Below, in pieces: positions 1 through 12,182 of a stretch of DNA of 64,000 nt; the stretch's first letter is position 1; each line of letters begins with the position of its first letter. Location: the NCBI GenBank assembly GCA_946406115.1, contig OX291550.1, positions 27,938,722 through 28,002,721 on the forward strand. The letters run 5' to 3'. The translations under genes and the position numbers were made by a program. This DNA is from Apoda limacodes. Lineage: Eukaryota; Arthropoda; Insecta; Lepidoptera; Limacodidae. The notes beneath the pieces were generated by a model, which was not told the origin of the DNA, made no database searches, and saw nothing but the letters and a program-made list of their open reading frames with translations.

Positions 1-470
1 AATCACTTATAACCTTCAAAGCACAAGTGAAAAAGCATTTTCTAAATCTCGCATAACCTTGTTGTTTTGGTCCCCCTGTTGTTCTAATGTAGACACTTAA
101 GTATTTATATTATGATTGTTTTATTCATGTGTAGTTTATGTATTTTTATGTAAGTCATTTATGTATTTTATATTTTATGTATAAGGGTATTTATGTATTA
201 TGTAGTTTTTTATTTATTTGGTAATTTATACGTGACTATATTTAGTTTTTATTCGTATTGTATGTATATATCTTTATTTCAGTTTTTGTATCAATTTTGC
301 ACATCCTACCATTCCATTATCTCAAATTTGTATATCAATACCAACATAGGTTATCTGGTAGAAATTGCCATCTGGCGATAAGATCGCCTGTTGTACATGC
401 TTTTTAATATTATTTATTCAATAAGTTTGTGTTATGTTGTGTGCAATAAAGGATATTTGTATTGTAGGTA
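1..470 (+). mobile_element. 3' end and 3' UTR of a Jockey/CR1-type LINE
   Basis: The first 54 bases read FKAQVKKHFLNLA then a stop, the usual C-terminal ending of insect non-LTR retrotransposon reverse transcriptases. A long AT-rich 3' UTR follows, with a GCGATAAGATCGCC motif near 376 and CAATAAAGGATATTTGTATTG-like tail sequence near 445-466. The same UTR motif recurs on the minus strand at 58780 and 60655. The body of the element lies upstream of the window. Confidence 0.7.
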
Positions 471-676
471 TTATGGCCGCGGTTTTCTGTAAGGTGGAGG
501 TAGTTCCGAGGAACTAATCTGAAATTCGTTTTGCATAAAAAGAAAGTAAAATAACAATTGCCGCCGCTAGTTAGCAGGGGTAACGATCTTACACAAATTA
601 GATTGATTATAATATACCTATTCTAAACAAAAAGAAATAATACTACATATATCGTAAAAACCTACTTCAAAATTAA

Positions 677-1218
677 TCTATACTAATATTATAAAGAAGG
701 AAGATTTAATTGTTTGTTTGTTTGTTTGTATTGAATAGGCTCCGAAACTACTGGACCGATTTGAAAAATTCTTTTACCATTAGAAGCCGACATTATCCCC
801 GATGAACACAGGCTACTTTTTTCCGCGGGAAAATGCTTCATTCCTACGGGAAAACGGGTAATAGGACAACTGGTAGTAAGAATTATCCTTCCGTACTTAT
901 CTTTTTCACATAACTTCTAATCGGCTGAACCGATTGGGTTGAAATTTTATATAGGTATTTCGATGGTTTCCTGGATGATTTAAAACAACAATTGGACCCG
1001 GTAGGTGGCGCTGCTGTCGGTATGTCAACTACTAAACGGCTTGACCGATTGGGTTGAAATTTTGTATGTGTATTTCCAGGATTTCACAGACACGAATGTA
1101 TTATACCATTAAAGAGGAAAGATATGATTGTTTGCTTTTTTTCTATAATAAAGGAGTTGCTGTAAGGACCTACGCCGATAACGAAATTCAGGGCGGGCGA
1201 AGCCGCTGGCAGAAGCTA
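677..1218 (+). mobile_element. Helitron-like non-autonomous repeat
   Basis: It opens with TCTATACTAATATTATAAAG, continues with the CTCCGAAACTACTGGACCGA block common in lepidopteran genomes, and closes near 1190-1217 with GGGCGAAGCCGCTGGCAGAAGCTA. A 5' TC end and a 3' GAAGCCGC...GCTA end fit Helitrons. It has no coding capacity and sits in the intron upstream of the first visible guanylate cyclase exon. Confidence 0.65.
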
Positions 1219-1923
1219 TATATAATAACTTGGCTACAAAAACTGTCTAACTTACTAAATGAATTGCCTATAAATCATCTATACATAGTATGAAACAAAG
1301 TCGCTTCACGCTGCCTGAACCGATATACGCTTAGATCTTTCAAACCAGGCCCGGATTTTATCGCGGTTTTCATCGACACATAGAGCAATTCGAGAGAATG
1401 ATTTATACGTATAGTTTTATGTTAATTTGTTGAAATATGACGATAATTGTTCAAGATGTCGGAAAAATCATACTAACTAGGAGCTTTACATGGCATGAGT
1501 TTCATACATTTCTAACAGATGGCGGTGTAACTTAGTTTATCGACATTCAACACATGTCCAGACTGGGTGTAGTAATAAAAGGTATCCGCGCGAGTGGAGC
1601 CGTGAGTAATAGCGACCCCATTGTTGTATCAGATGGCGCCACTGCGCATCAACTTTAAGGGTAGTTTGCCTGGCCAGCTAGTAACCTATAAATCTGTTAG
1701 GTATGTACCCGGTTCAAACGTTCCAAAAATGCTTGCAGCGTTACCATGTTGGAGCGCTATAGATATACGTTGAACTAAGTACATACCAGACTTTAGATTA
1801 GAGCCCCTTTCCCTCTTGCATTTGCTTAATTTTTTAACAAAAGATATTGCTTCTGAGCACTAATGCACAAAATGGCAAGAAGAGACAAAGAGCTCGATTT
1901 ACAGAAAATATTTTTTTTCTCAG
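1219..1923 (+). other. Intron of the guanylate cyclase gene, no exon seen
   Basis: No further catalytic-domain exon, such as one with the FSDIVGFT motif expected upstream, is visible here, so the preceding exons lie left of the window and this intron exceeds 1.9 kb. A polypyrimidine run ends in CAG at 1921-1923. The motif GGTTCAAACGTTCC near 1712 recurs at 52384. Confidence 0.5.
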
Positions 1924-3729
1924 GTTGTGGAGATCCTGAACGACTTGTACACGTGCTGCGACGACATCATATCGCATTACAATGTGTATAAGGTAAGGAC
2001 AAGTCCACACTACAAACAACCTCCTATATTTGCACAATCTGCCAACTTTTTCCGTTTATTCTGATTTTAATATCTTTTTAAAATTTGTGTTCTGGGCCTT
2101 CCCAAAATTTTAGATAATTAGTAAGAATTCTGTTTTTCCCCCTCCCCCCGAATGTATGAATGAAATTCATGTTTAGGCTGTTATTTGTCATTTGATGGCT
2201 CTAGTCGTTCCGGATTGAAGACCGGACATTGGACAACAAGTTGATCCCAGAGGTTTTTGTAAAATCTACAGAATCCTTGAACATTACAGTCATCTTTCTT
2301 CTGCATTGTTATGGCATTACCCCTTGTCAGGTGGAGACGATAGGTGACGCGTACATGGTGGTGGGTGGTCTGCCGGAGCGGTGCTCGAAGCACGCCGCTG
2401 AGGTGGCCTCGCTGGCGCTGCACGTGTTGGACGCAGTGCCAGAGATCCGGATGAGGCACTTACCCGCGGCCAGGCTCAGGATCAGAATAGGTGAGCCAAT
2501 ACGATCTTACAAAAATTCCAGCTTCGTTAAATTTATACTAAAGGTTTATCTTAATCATCATTTTAGTTCATATTGGTCATAAGGCTCTTCCATTGCACGC
2601 CATTTCTCCTTGTCCTCTACCTTCTGCATCCAGCCACAGGCCACCCTTTTAAGGTCGTCTGTCAACCGCGTGGGAGGGTGACTCTCTTTAGGACAGGCAT
2701 ATAATGTTTAAGATTCTAGGCCGACGGAAACCATATAATTTTTTCTGTCTTTAGGTTGTATTGTGTAACTTAATACCTTTGGTCGTACCTGAAAGAAAGT
2801 GTACGAGCAGACGAAATGGTTATTATATAAAGAGGATCGTTTTCTTAGTTGCAGTTATGAAACCCATAAACATGTTCATTATTCTATAATAATTTTCTCG
2901 TTGCCATGATTTAAAGAAATGACTGAGACATGTTTGCATCAGGTATACACAGTGGACAATGTGCAGCTGGAGTAGTGGGAGTCAAGATGCCTCGCTACTG
3001 CCTCTTTGGAGACACCGTAAACACGGCTGCGCGAATGGAGTCTAGCGGGGAACCCCAGAAGATCCACATCAGCAACGATACATACTTGCAGTTAAAAAAA
3101 CTTGGAGGTTTCAAATTTAAAGAAAGAGGGATCATTAATATCAAGGTAAGTATATTGAAACGAGCCATAATCGCTTAGATAAGTGTATGTTAATGCGAAC
3201 CATACATTGACTTACAGGGCAAAGGAGAAATGAAGACGTGGTGGTTAGTTGGAGAAGATCATGAAAGGCGAAAAGGAGCATTTTATAGATATCGTATGTA
3301 TTAATTATATATCTTCTTATTCTAGTTCTTCTTTGATAACAACTTTTTTATCTTCATGTTTGTTTGAATAAAGTTAAACATTATTTATATTTTAAACTTA
3401 TTAGATAGAAAAAGGAAAATGGCACCAATTACCTTTGTTTTAAAAACTACAATTGCAATATTAAACATCAATTAGTTTACAAATATGGGAATAAGTAGTT
3501 AAACATTTTTTTAGAACTCGGCCTCAATCAAAGCACGGAGAGCGACAGATACCCGTGGTGTACTCCAGAACGTTCCATCCTCAACATCAGAGACCGAGCC
3601 CGACTGTCATGCGGAGGCTCCTTAGGTCCAGGATCAGCCCTATCTTCCCCTGGGCCACCAGCTTGCGCCTGTTTTGTCCCTCAAAGAGACCACCATTCTG
3701 CACCAGCCGTTTCCTTTTGTGAAGACTGA
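1924..3729 (+). CDS. Receptor-type guanylate cyclase, C-terminal catalytic domain (partial, 5 exons)
   Basis: Guanylate cyclases convert GTP to cGMP. Receptor-type members are single-pass membrane proteins with a cytoplasmic cyclase domain that works as a homodimer. Exons are 1924-1992, 2331-2490, 2943-3145, 3218-3293 and 3515-3729; all four introns are GT-AG and the phases join to give 240 residues before TGA. Residues 24-32 read VETIGDAYM and 94-103 read [10 protein letters not shown]. Glu25 and Cys96 are the positions that select guanine over adenine, Asp29 is a metal ligand, and Asn103 and Arg107 are the catalytic Asn-Arg pair. [13 protein letters not shown] (145-157) is the usual end of the domain. 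The 70-residue tail after it is not recognised. The kinase-homology and receptor parts lie upstream of the window. VETIGDAYM argues against a soluble beta subunit; the exact paralogue is unknown. The first metal-binding motif is not in view. Confidence 0.9.
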
Positions 3730-3735
3730 CGCTAA

Positions 3736-4104
3736 CATCCTTATCAAGAAGATCAGATGCTCCCATTCTGGAACAACGATGATTCAGATGAAGATGAGAA
3801 TGAAGATGATACGGAAGATGAAAGCAAAGACCAATTTAATATTGTAAATAATTCTTTACAAGAAATCGAAAATGAGTTAAAAAAAAGATTAAAGGTTAGG
3901 AATGATGATAAACACAATAAAGTTCCAAAAGGCCCTAATAAATTTAACTTTGTAATGGATGAAAATCATAAAGTAATATATGAGTATAAGAATGAAGGTG
4001 ATGAACTTTTGATGAATGATGAGGAAACTGCTGAAAGAGCTCGTAGTTTAGCTGCTTTACAAAGGCTTTATTCTCAGGATTATGATAATGGTACTTGGTT
4101 GTAA
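3736..4104 (+). CDS. In-frame acidic open frame behind the guanylate cyclase stop codons
   Basis: This 122-codon stretch is in exactly the reading frame of the last guanylate cyclase exon, separated from it only by TGA-CGC-TAA (3727-3735). It reads HPYQEDQMLPFWNN, then a run rich in Asp and Glu (DSDEDENEDDTEDE), then a lysine-rich part and an ordered-looking end with NKFNFVMDENHKVIYEY and AERARSLAALQRLY. An open frame this long with such biased composition is unlikely by chance in AT-rich DNA. Possible readings are a former or alternative C-terminal tail cut off by two stop mutations, a tail reached by stop-codon readthrough (TGA followed by C is a leaky context in insects, but the second stop argues against it), a consensus error, or a separate small gene using the ATG at 3757. 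An AATAAA at 4248 could be the polyadenylation signal. I do not recognise the family. Confidence 0.5.
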   Translation, partial: HPYQEDQMLPFWNNDDSDEDENEDDTEDESKDQFNIVNNSLQEIENELKKRLKVRNDDKHNKVPKGPNKFNFVMDENHKVIYEYKNEGDELLMNDEETAERARSLAALQRLYSQDYDNGTWL

Positions 4105-4263
4105 AAAGTGATGTAAATGAGATGTTTGATGGTGGAAAAAAAATTATGATTCATAAAATCAATTAAGGTAAATAGTAAGTTTAATCCTCGTCGTCTATTG
4201 TTATTAGTATACAAATTGTTGGCAACAACAGGAAAGTAGATGTTAAGAATAAAAATATTTATA

Positions 4264-4604
4264 TCTAGACTCTGCCAGCGGCTCCGCTCGCCTGAGTTCG
4301 GTTATCGGCGTGGAACTCCTTAATTAACTCCAAGTATTATTGTATTATTTATATTAATTACTTAGTTAAACCAATGAATTGCTATAGCATGCTAAAGGTG
4401 CAGCAATAGTTCGTTTAACTCTGTTTAAGTTATTCCCGCAGGAACTTTTGAATTTTTAGGGATAAAAAGGAGCCTATATGCTATTCCAGGACCTAACCTA
4501 TATGTTTGCCAAGTTTTATCCCGATCCGTCCAGTGGTTGGAGCGTGATTGAGTAACAAACATCCATCCAGATATAAAAACTTTACATTTATAATATTATT
4601 AGGA
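4264..4604 (-). mobile_element. Helitron-like repeat, minus orientation
   Basis: Read on the minus strand it starts TCCTAATAATATTATAAATG and carries the TTGTTACTCAATCACGCTCC and CGGATCGGGATAAAACTTGG blocks. It ends with GAGCGGAGCCGCTGGCAGAG and CTAG at 4264. It lies just 3' of the guanylate cyclase tail. Confidence 0.65.
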
Positions 4605-7600
4605 TTTTAGAATGCAGTTGTCTTTATTTTAAAGAACTTGTTGCTGCATAAGAACAAATTTAGACAAACATACAAACATTTGAACATAATTTATAATGGT
4701 TTTAAATTCGCATTAAGTAGCATCTAAAAATCATATTTTGTTTTATTAATTACAAAAATATTTGTAAGATATTATAAAACACTTTTGCCAAAGAATAACA
4801 GTTAAATAGCTGTTAGATTATTATGTTATCAGTACATACTTAAAATAACAATTGTCTTTGGAAAATAAAACAATAAAACATTGATTATTGCCATTTCCTC
4901 ATTTACCACCCCATTTATTTAAATACATTACTTATTTATTTACTCAGTAAAGTAAATTATTAAAATAGCTTTATAGTATACGAAATGATACGGTGACTTT
5001 TTATGTCCAAATTTGACAAAACAGACAAGATTTAATGATATACAACATCATAAACACACAACTGGCTTTTTGTCTCCTAGTGCATCTATTTGACAAACAA
5101 TTAATCCTTCATAAGATTAAGAATAATACAATAAATATTCATAAATTAATCTAGCTTCGTTTCAGACTACCTGAAAGTTTGCTATGAACATAAACATATT
5201 TGCTTATATTGATGATGTAGCCAAACATATGGCATATAACGTGTTTTTTTTGAAGACTCCTGCCTTTAGGTATGTGTGTATATTAAAAAAAATGTTTGTA
5301 CTTGCAAAGCTATCTACTTCTGTGTTTTTGGAATACAGAAAATATAGTCAAGATTTTCTCCAGACCCAATATTGTGCGTGAATATTGTAGTTAATTTTAT
5401 GACTGTATCATTGCTATGAAAAATATTTGTTATATGACATACAACGTCAATATTTGACATGTACATTTTATCATATACCCATAGTGTATGTATTCAAAAA
5501 GGCACAGGTACACCTAATATATTTACCCAACTCTGTATCTCTAGTGTTACAGTTAAGATTCTAATTCAAGATATAACAATAACTTTTAACAAATGCTTGA
5601 AGTAGTGAAGTGTATTTTTATAAATTCGCAAAATATCTTACTACCTACTACCTTTTTTGGTACGTGCATATACATAATATGTATGTCTAATCAATAATAT
5701 ACATATATTTTCCGTTGGTAAAGGTTTTTTATGTCTTATAGCATGAGAAGCAGAACAAAGATGTCATATACCAAACCATATATATATTACTTTATTTTGG
5801 GAACAATGCAACGTATGTAGTAACTTGTATTTATACTATTGTTAGCGGATAAGGCTTTGGGACAAACCTGGGTACAAAGGAGATAATTAATAGACGCGTC
5901 AGCCGTTTTCGACCGAAGACAAAATATTAAGGGACGTACCTACACAAAGTTTGGCTTCCCAATTTACTAAAGCCGTGTTATACCGAAATAAATCTCTATC
6001 GAAAGTATATTTTACTTTTCCTGTTAAAGTACGGTTCGTCCTTTTTTTATTTGTACACACGCTAGGGTAAATTAAAAAGATCTCGGTGGTCAAAAACCAA
6101 AACTACGGTCGCCAATTCGCCATATTAAAATGGTGTGAACTTACGACGACACTAGCGACATAAGGTTAGAACTAAGGAGGTTTGAAAAGTTTGTTGTACT
6201 GTAGCTGGTTAATAATATTTATTTCAAAAATACACAATAAAAACTAAACTAAAAACAAATAATGCTGTATAATATGAAAATTAAAAAAAAAATCTTAACA
6301 TTCAAAAAATTGTTTGCCCACGTGTTAGGGTTGCAAGAATGCTGACTGCATTTTCTCACTGATTGATTAGAGATTAATTCTCTGAGCGTAGAAATGGCCA
6401 GCTATCTTGTTTCCCGTAGCTGCTACTAATTTGGGAGCAACCCCTGTAAAAAAATATTCTATTTTTTTTTTATTTGGGTAACCAACATGGAAAATACTAA
6501 TACAGTGTTAATATTCTAGAAACTAGGGTTACGATGTAAGTCTGTCCACAATTGTAGGTTATCGCAGCATGCAATGTGTCACACTTTTTAAAAAACATAG
6601 CTTTCTTAATATATCAGGATAAATTAAAAAACATGTCAAAACTAAATTTTGATAATATGTCAAAAAATAAAATAAAGCGAAATAATTAAATTAGATTTAA
6701 AAGAATATTGTAATTTGAATGTAGGTAAGTAGTAAAACCAACGTATAGTGAGAAAGCCCGTGGCCGGCCGACTTACTGTATTTTATAAAACCCTATATTA
6801 AGACTTAGTCCCAACTTGAGTTTTTATACAACCACACAGGTGTGAAAGGTGTTTAAATTTCATGTAAACTTATGTTAATATAACATTATAATAATAAAGG
6901 TTGAAAATTTAATATTTTGAAGGAATTTATTATTTTAATTAAGAAAATACAATGATAGACAGCTAGGCCAGTTTTAAGGTCTCGGTAGACGTTTTTTGAA
7001 AATGTCGAAAAAAAACTTATGATTTTTTATAAAATTTGCAAATAATATTGTTTTAACATCCCGGCAGACAATTTGTATGGAACGAATACTATTCGTTCTT
7101 TAGTTAGTATAAGGTTATATACCTTAGTATCTTACTCATTTTAGACTTTTAAATTTAAAAAATTAGAATTGATTAAGCAATAAAATTTACCCGACTATCG
7201 CAAAATTGTTAAAAAAAGTTCTAATGGATACATCATCACAATTACTAATTTGTCTACTATATGTATAGATTTTCGTCGTCCAATGGATCAGTATCTGTAA
7301 ATATATAAAGGTAAAAAATATACCTACTTTAGGTAGGTCCTGTAATATATATTCATATTGTAGACTCTTTTTAATAACAAGAACTAAAATAAAGCTAAAA
7401 ATACATTCTTTCATAAATACAGAAAACGATTTTTCAATGACGTAATGATTTTATACTATGTTTGTGAATGTCTAAATCACTTCACTATCGAAACAGCATA
7501 TAAAACGTTGCTATTTGTTGTAAAAAAGTGTTACGTCTATTTCTGAACTTAGAACTTAGTGCAAATGTTTTTGTGTTTCAAGATACACTGATAAATATTA

Positions 7601-8413
7601 TTAGTATTAACCCAAGATGGGACTAACGGGATCCCATTTCGTTTACGGTATAAGAGAGCAAATTAAAAAAATGAAGGGGTTTTATAAAATACAATACAGC
7701 CACAGGCTCTGTAACTAGTAGGTAAGTCAATTCCAGAATATAGAATAAAAAATAATTTTACATGTTACATTTCAAAATACTAAAACTAAAAGATTTAACT
7801 TTATGTAAATATATTTAATTGTTGATTTGTCCAATTTAAAATGTTTTTAACTAATAAGCCAAGTATCCTGATTTTTTCAAACATTTCCAATAATTAGTTA
7901 CCTAAAAACACAATTTAATCAACAACATATTAATACGGTAAATCCCCAGAATAAATCGCGGCACGTTAGTTGAACCAAAATGGCGGCCGTGTGGACCTAG
8001 GATGGACAAGTCGCTAAAATACAAGTGACGTTTTTACATTCTCGCGTTTAGCGTTGCTTGGCAAGAGAGTAAATGATCATATAAGTAAGGATGAACAGGG
8101 GAATTAGTTTTATAAATTAAGATAAAAAAACTAAATTTATATACTTACGAGGATATATGTAACTAAATTGTTCAATTAAATCATATTGTCTATAACAATA
8201 TAACGATCAAATGTTGTCTGTCCAATCGATATATTATATTCGAGTCATTAGATTAGATAGAGTTAGATATATAAATTTTATACATGTATGTTTCGCTGGA
8301 ATCAAGAGTAATATTATTTATATGTTGATGTTAATAAAGGTACACAAATAAAAAACATGGTGATTTCTTTTATTAGACCTCACTCACGTGTCTATGGGTA
8401 AGAGCAATTACAA
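4605..8413. other. AT-rich intergenic DNA with no recognised gene
   Basis: Only short open frames without family resemblance are present. The segment at about 6060-6180 (minus strand) shares GTCGCTAGTGTCGT and AAGTTCACACCATTT with 62088-62150 and is therefore an interspersed repeat. Several AATAAA motifs occur. Nothing else is supported. Confidence 0.5.
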
Positions 8414-8554
8414 CCAACGGGCTTGGGCGTAGCCACGGTGGGGCAGGGTGCGGCGTTTGCCCTGTAAAGTACCTTACCAAACCTAAAAATTCAATTATCT
8501 AGGTACTAACTGCAATTTGTAATATCCGTAAGAAAGTTCACATTCACTCTCACT

Positions 8555-9245
8555 TAATTAGCTCGGACTGTGGCACAAATTTCAAGGGTGCACATCGCTA
8601 ACTGAAGGAAGTCAGTTTTTGTCGGACAATCACACGTATATTGGTTCGGAGTTGTCTCCCGGCTATCCTTCGTGGGGCGGTATTTTCGTAGCAGCTGTCA
8701 AGGTCGCCAAAACTCACCTCCGTCGTGTAATGGTGAAACGGTCCTCACGTTTTAGGAATTGCAAACGGTATTTTGCAATGTCGAATCGGTATTGAACTCA
8801 CGACCGCTTTGTTCGATCTCGTCGTATCCTAATGACTTGAAAGCGCTAACTCCAGGCCATTTCTTGATCGGTAGTCCATGAACCTCCTTGCCTGAATACC
8901 CCTTCATCGATGTGACGGTCAATCGGTTATCGCGCTTTCAGTTGCTTCAGCGCAACGCAATTGTTCCACTGTCGGTGGTCCTCAGAGTACTTACATTTGT
9001 TACAGCAACGGGTTCGGTGGACGGGTAAAGCCAACCCCCCGCGCGTCGGAGACCTCGTTTTCTTAAAGGATTCAAATTTACCGCCTTTGCAATGGCTTTT
9101 AGGTCGCAGCGTACAAGTATTCCCCGGTTCGGACGGTATACCGCGGGTCGCAGAGGTCATGGTAGGGGATTCAGAACTAAAGCGTGCCGTCGTGACGCTT
9201 TCTCGATTGCTCAGTAGATTGATGGCTCTGGCTCGGTTTATCCTC
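8555..9245 (+). pseudogene. BEL/Pao retrotransposon integrase C-terminal fragment, nested in the hAT element
   Basis: Near 8560 the sequence reads SDCGTNFKGAHR, matching the integrase core of BEL/Pao elements. Near 8690-8730 there are traces of the KTHLRRVM motif. From 8961 an open frame carries RWSSEYLHLLQQRVRW, then VGDLVFLKDSNLPPLQWLLGR and a PGSDGIPRVAEV stretch, the conserved region after the integrase core. Several stops and frameshifts lie between, so it is dead. The GTG/CA-rich DNA to about 9480 may be the remains of its 3' region. Confidence 0.75.
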
Positions 9246-9559
9246 ATCCAGACACGGTCTGGTTAGGGCGGGGGTTCATGACTCATAGGTCGGACCGGCG
9301 TGACGGGTAAGCTAGCATTCGCCGTGCCCTATGTGTGCACCGACGCACTCAGTCGCTCAGAATCCTTTACAAGAAACGGCTGTCGTGCCTTTTTCGAGCT
9401 AATTATGTACGAAATTAACTTTTTTTTGTGAGTGGAACAAATAAACACACCACAGACACATACACACACACAATACATACAATTTCTCACAAAACGTTAT
9501 CCATGAACAACTGATGTCAACTGTAAGTAGCATTTTTTCTTAGGGCCTTCGTACGGCCT

Positions 9560-10376
9560 AGTTTTTAATATCCAACTTCGCTGCTATAAATTCAGAATTT
9601 ATTGTCTCTGTTTGCCTTATTGCGAAATATTCCGCACTGCTTCAACCGATCGTAAATGTGTTTCAGTCAAAAAGCGTTGACTTGCTCCAGTGTGCGAATC
9701 ACATTAAAAGAATCATCGACACATTAAAGAAACATCGTAAAAATGTGGACGATCAGAGTGGCAGTTTCAGTGGTAGCTGAAGCTCAAGTGATCGCTGACG
9801 CTCTAGAAGTTGATTTTACAATAACACGAATCGCGAAAATACAGACGCATCATGCAAATCCTCCGACAGAGAATTCTACCCAGTTTTGGAAACGATCGTT
9901 GATTATTCCCTACCTAGACTCGCTAATTATGTCATTGGAAGAGCGTTTCTCGGAGAACAACTTACCGGCATATTCTTTGTTCTCATTGCACCAATATAAC
10001 ATGTTGCAAATGGCATTCGAAGAATTTTTGAAAAAAAACACAGACCTTTCGCGAGTTTAATAACTTAAGTGGTAGTTTCCACAGCGAGGCTGAATTGTGA
10101 TACCATGTGTTGAAAGAAAAAAATATGTCATTGAATGTTCTGAAAGACATGGAAGTGGCAGAAGTGGTAAAGGATTCAAAAATGTTTTATCCGAGCATAA
10201 AAACTGCGCTTGCTATTTTACTGGCCCAAACGTGTACGACCTGTACTATAGAGAGGTCTTTCAGTACGTTACGGCGTGTCAAGACGTGGCTTCGCTCTAC
10301 CATGAGTGAAAATCGTCTGAGCGGTCTCTGTATGCTGAGTGTTTACAGGATGAGGATCGCTGAAGCTAAAAATTAA
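9560..10376 (+). pseudogene. hAT transposase C-terminal part (ZMYM1/52-kDa-repressor-like), broken
   Basis: This is the enzyme that would have moved the surrounding hAT element by cut and paste. Upstream residues FIVSVCLIAKYSALLQPIVN and VDLLQCANHIKRIIDTLKK precede QTHHANPP and SLIIPYLDSLIMSLEERF. The C-terminal hAT dimerisation region reads YPSIKTALAILLAQ, CTTCTIERSFSTLRRVKTWL and STMSENRLSGLCMLSVYR. A frameshift near 10055 and a TGA at a position that is usually Trp (near 10096) split it, and the N-terminal zinc finger and much of the catalytic core are missing. It cannot encode a working transposase. Confidence 0.85.
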
Positions 10377-10816
10377 TTGGAAGCCGAAGTGCTAAGGAGG
10401 TTCTGCCAGAATCCACGCCGGCTTCTTGTAAAGTAATATTATGAAGGTAGTTAATACTTAAATAAATAAACAACCTATAATACCTATGTGTAATTGTTTA
10501 TTTTCTATACGTGAAAGTACTATCTATAGATAGATATAAACCTCTAAATTGACTGATTAACAAATTGGCATACGCCCAGAGCCCAAACGGCTGAACATTT
10601 TTGGATGGAAGATTTCGTGGTGTAGGTAGGTGAGCAATAAGGAAGTGTTTTTGATAATTCGAATTATACGTACAGATACAGAGTGCAATAGGGTGTAACC
10701 TTCTTGTATGAAAAAATTAAGGGAGTCAAGACTGCGGGTATAGTTTGCTAGTTACATATTATTTTAGACTGTTGCCCTACCCTGAGACCATGGCTGGCTA
10801 CGCCCATGCCAACAGG

Positions 10817-12182
10817 CATGCATAAGCCTTGCTCAAAAGAAAACCTGAAATGGTTTTACTTTCTTTAACACTTACCTATTCGAATATCTGTTAATATCAA
10901 ACGCCGACATCAGTTAAGTTTTTAACCACGATCGATTTTGATTAGCCATACTTTACTATTAAATTCAAAACCCATCCCTTGCTGTGTTGTTAATATGTGT
11001 CCTAAATATTTTCCTTAGAGCGATCTCTTACTCTCACTGCTTTTTCTTATAAAATTACCTTTTGGACCCCAAACTATTATTGACTTTGACTTATAAAACT
11101 CCTTCGAATTCAAAGATTTAGGATAGGGTTAGTTAGGATATAAATAAAGCTACTTCTGATTCATAGATTTTGGATAAAATTGGCTGAAATTGCTAAATAA
11201 CGTAATTTCGTTCTCAACATTTTATTTTATTCTTTTTCTTTTACTTAGTATTATATTGTACAACTATTTATATTGAAACAAGTTAAGTAAGACACTCCTA
11301 GAACTTAATGCTAAAGGGTTAAGCAAAATTTATTTTTTTATTTCGCTAGAATTCCGCAGTCTCTGAATCAAAAAGGATAATAATTAAAGTTGCCTCGAGG
11401 GATTGACTTTCGTGGACATAGACACTTCTGTGGGATTATTCTCGGCTCACCTTTAAAGTGAAAAATAATTAAAGAAACTACTTTCGGTAAAGTACCTATA
11501 TATATGTTATTTAATTGCAAAATTTGAGTAAGAAAGATAAACTAAGGGATTTATTGCGAGAAAGTCTGGAGTAGTCGTTTCTTGCGTTGTCATAGACCAC
11601 AATGTATGGACGTACATCTCATTTCCCGAGACCTGTTTACTAATTGTCCATAGGCGAGATACTACTTCCATATTAATATAGACTCGAAGGAGCAAAACAG
11701 GACATAGACTTTATTTCAAAGGAATAAGAACTTAATGTTAAGTACTTTACCTAGCTTAAATATAGATAGCAGACAACAGGTTGAAGTACACTTAACGCAC
11801 CTTAACTCAAGTGGTTTAGTCTAAGTACATACATATACATAACACCACGCCTTTTTCCCGAAGGGGTAGGCAGTGACCAAAGTACCCTAACATTGTCTTT
11901 TTACTCATAAATTAGTTTCGTACATTTACTTTGATTTATCCTCTTAACATTCCCAAATCTCCTTATCCTTACACCTTAGAACCAAAGTTGTCACGTACAC
12001 GAATTTCCTTCCACCAACGAACGAACGTTTAGCCAAGGTTTTCCTAAAGAATTTTAAAAACATCAAACAACAATACCAAAGCAGGAGACAGCACATGCAG
12101 TAAACAAAACATGTTGTGTAGATGTTTCTGTGTAATGTTTCGGTGCTACAAGAGCAGGATACCCAGCTTAAAGATAACAATA
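10817..12182. other. Intergenic DNA, no gene seen
   Basis: It is AT-rich with short meaningless open frames. A fragment at about 11848-11880 (CACGCCTTTTTCCCGAAGG) belongs to a short interspersed repeat common in Lepidoptera. Nothing else is identifiable. Confidence 0.45.

Larger units (their letters stand above)
8422..10808 (+). mobile_element. hAT transposon with terminal inverted repeats and target-site duplication
   Basis: The left end CTTGGGCGTAGCCA (8422-8435) matches the reverse complement of the right end, CATGGGCGTAGCCA, at 13 of 14 positions. The flanks CCAACGGG (8414-8421) and CCAACAGG (10809-10816) form an 8-bp target-site duplication with one difference, the size expected of hAT elements. 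Inside are a hAT transposase pseudogene and a nested BEL/Pao fragment. At 2387 bp, including about 0.9 kb of foreign sequence, it is internally deleted. Confidence 0.8.

Noticed and set aside
3719..3756. A mini-intron that would join the guanylate cyclase frame to the acidic tail
   Set aside because: It would be only 38 nt, and the phases at GT 3719 and AG 3756 do not give the tail frame.
8927..9247. 106-codon minus-strand frame
   Set aside because: It is the shadow of the BEL/Pao frame on the plus strand.
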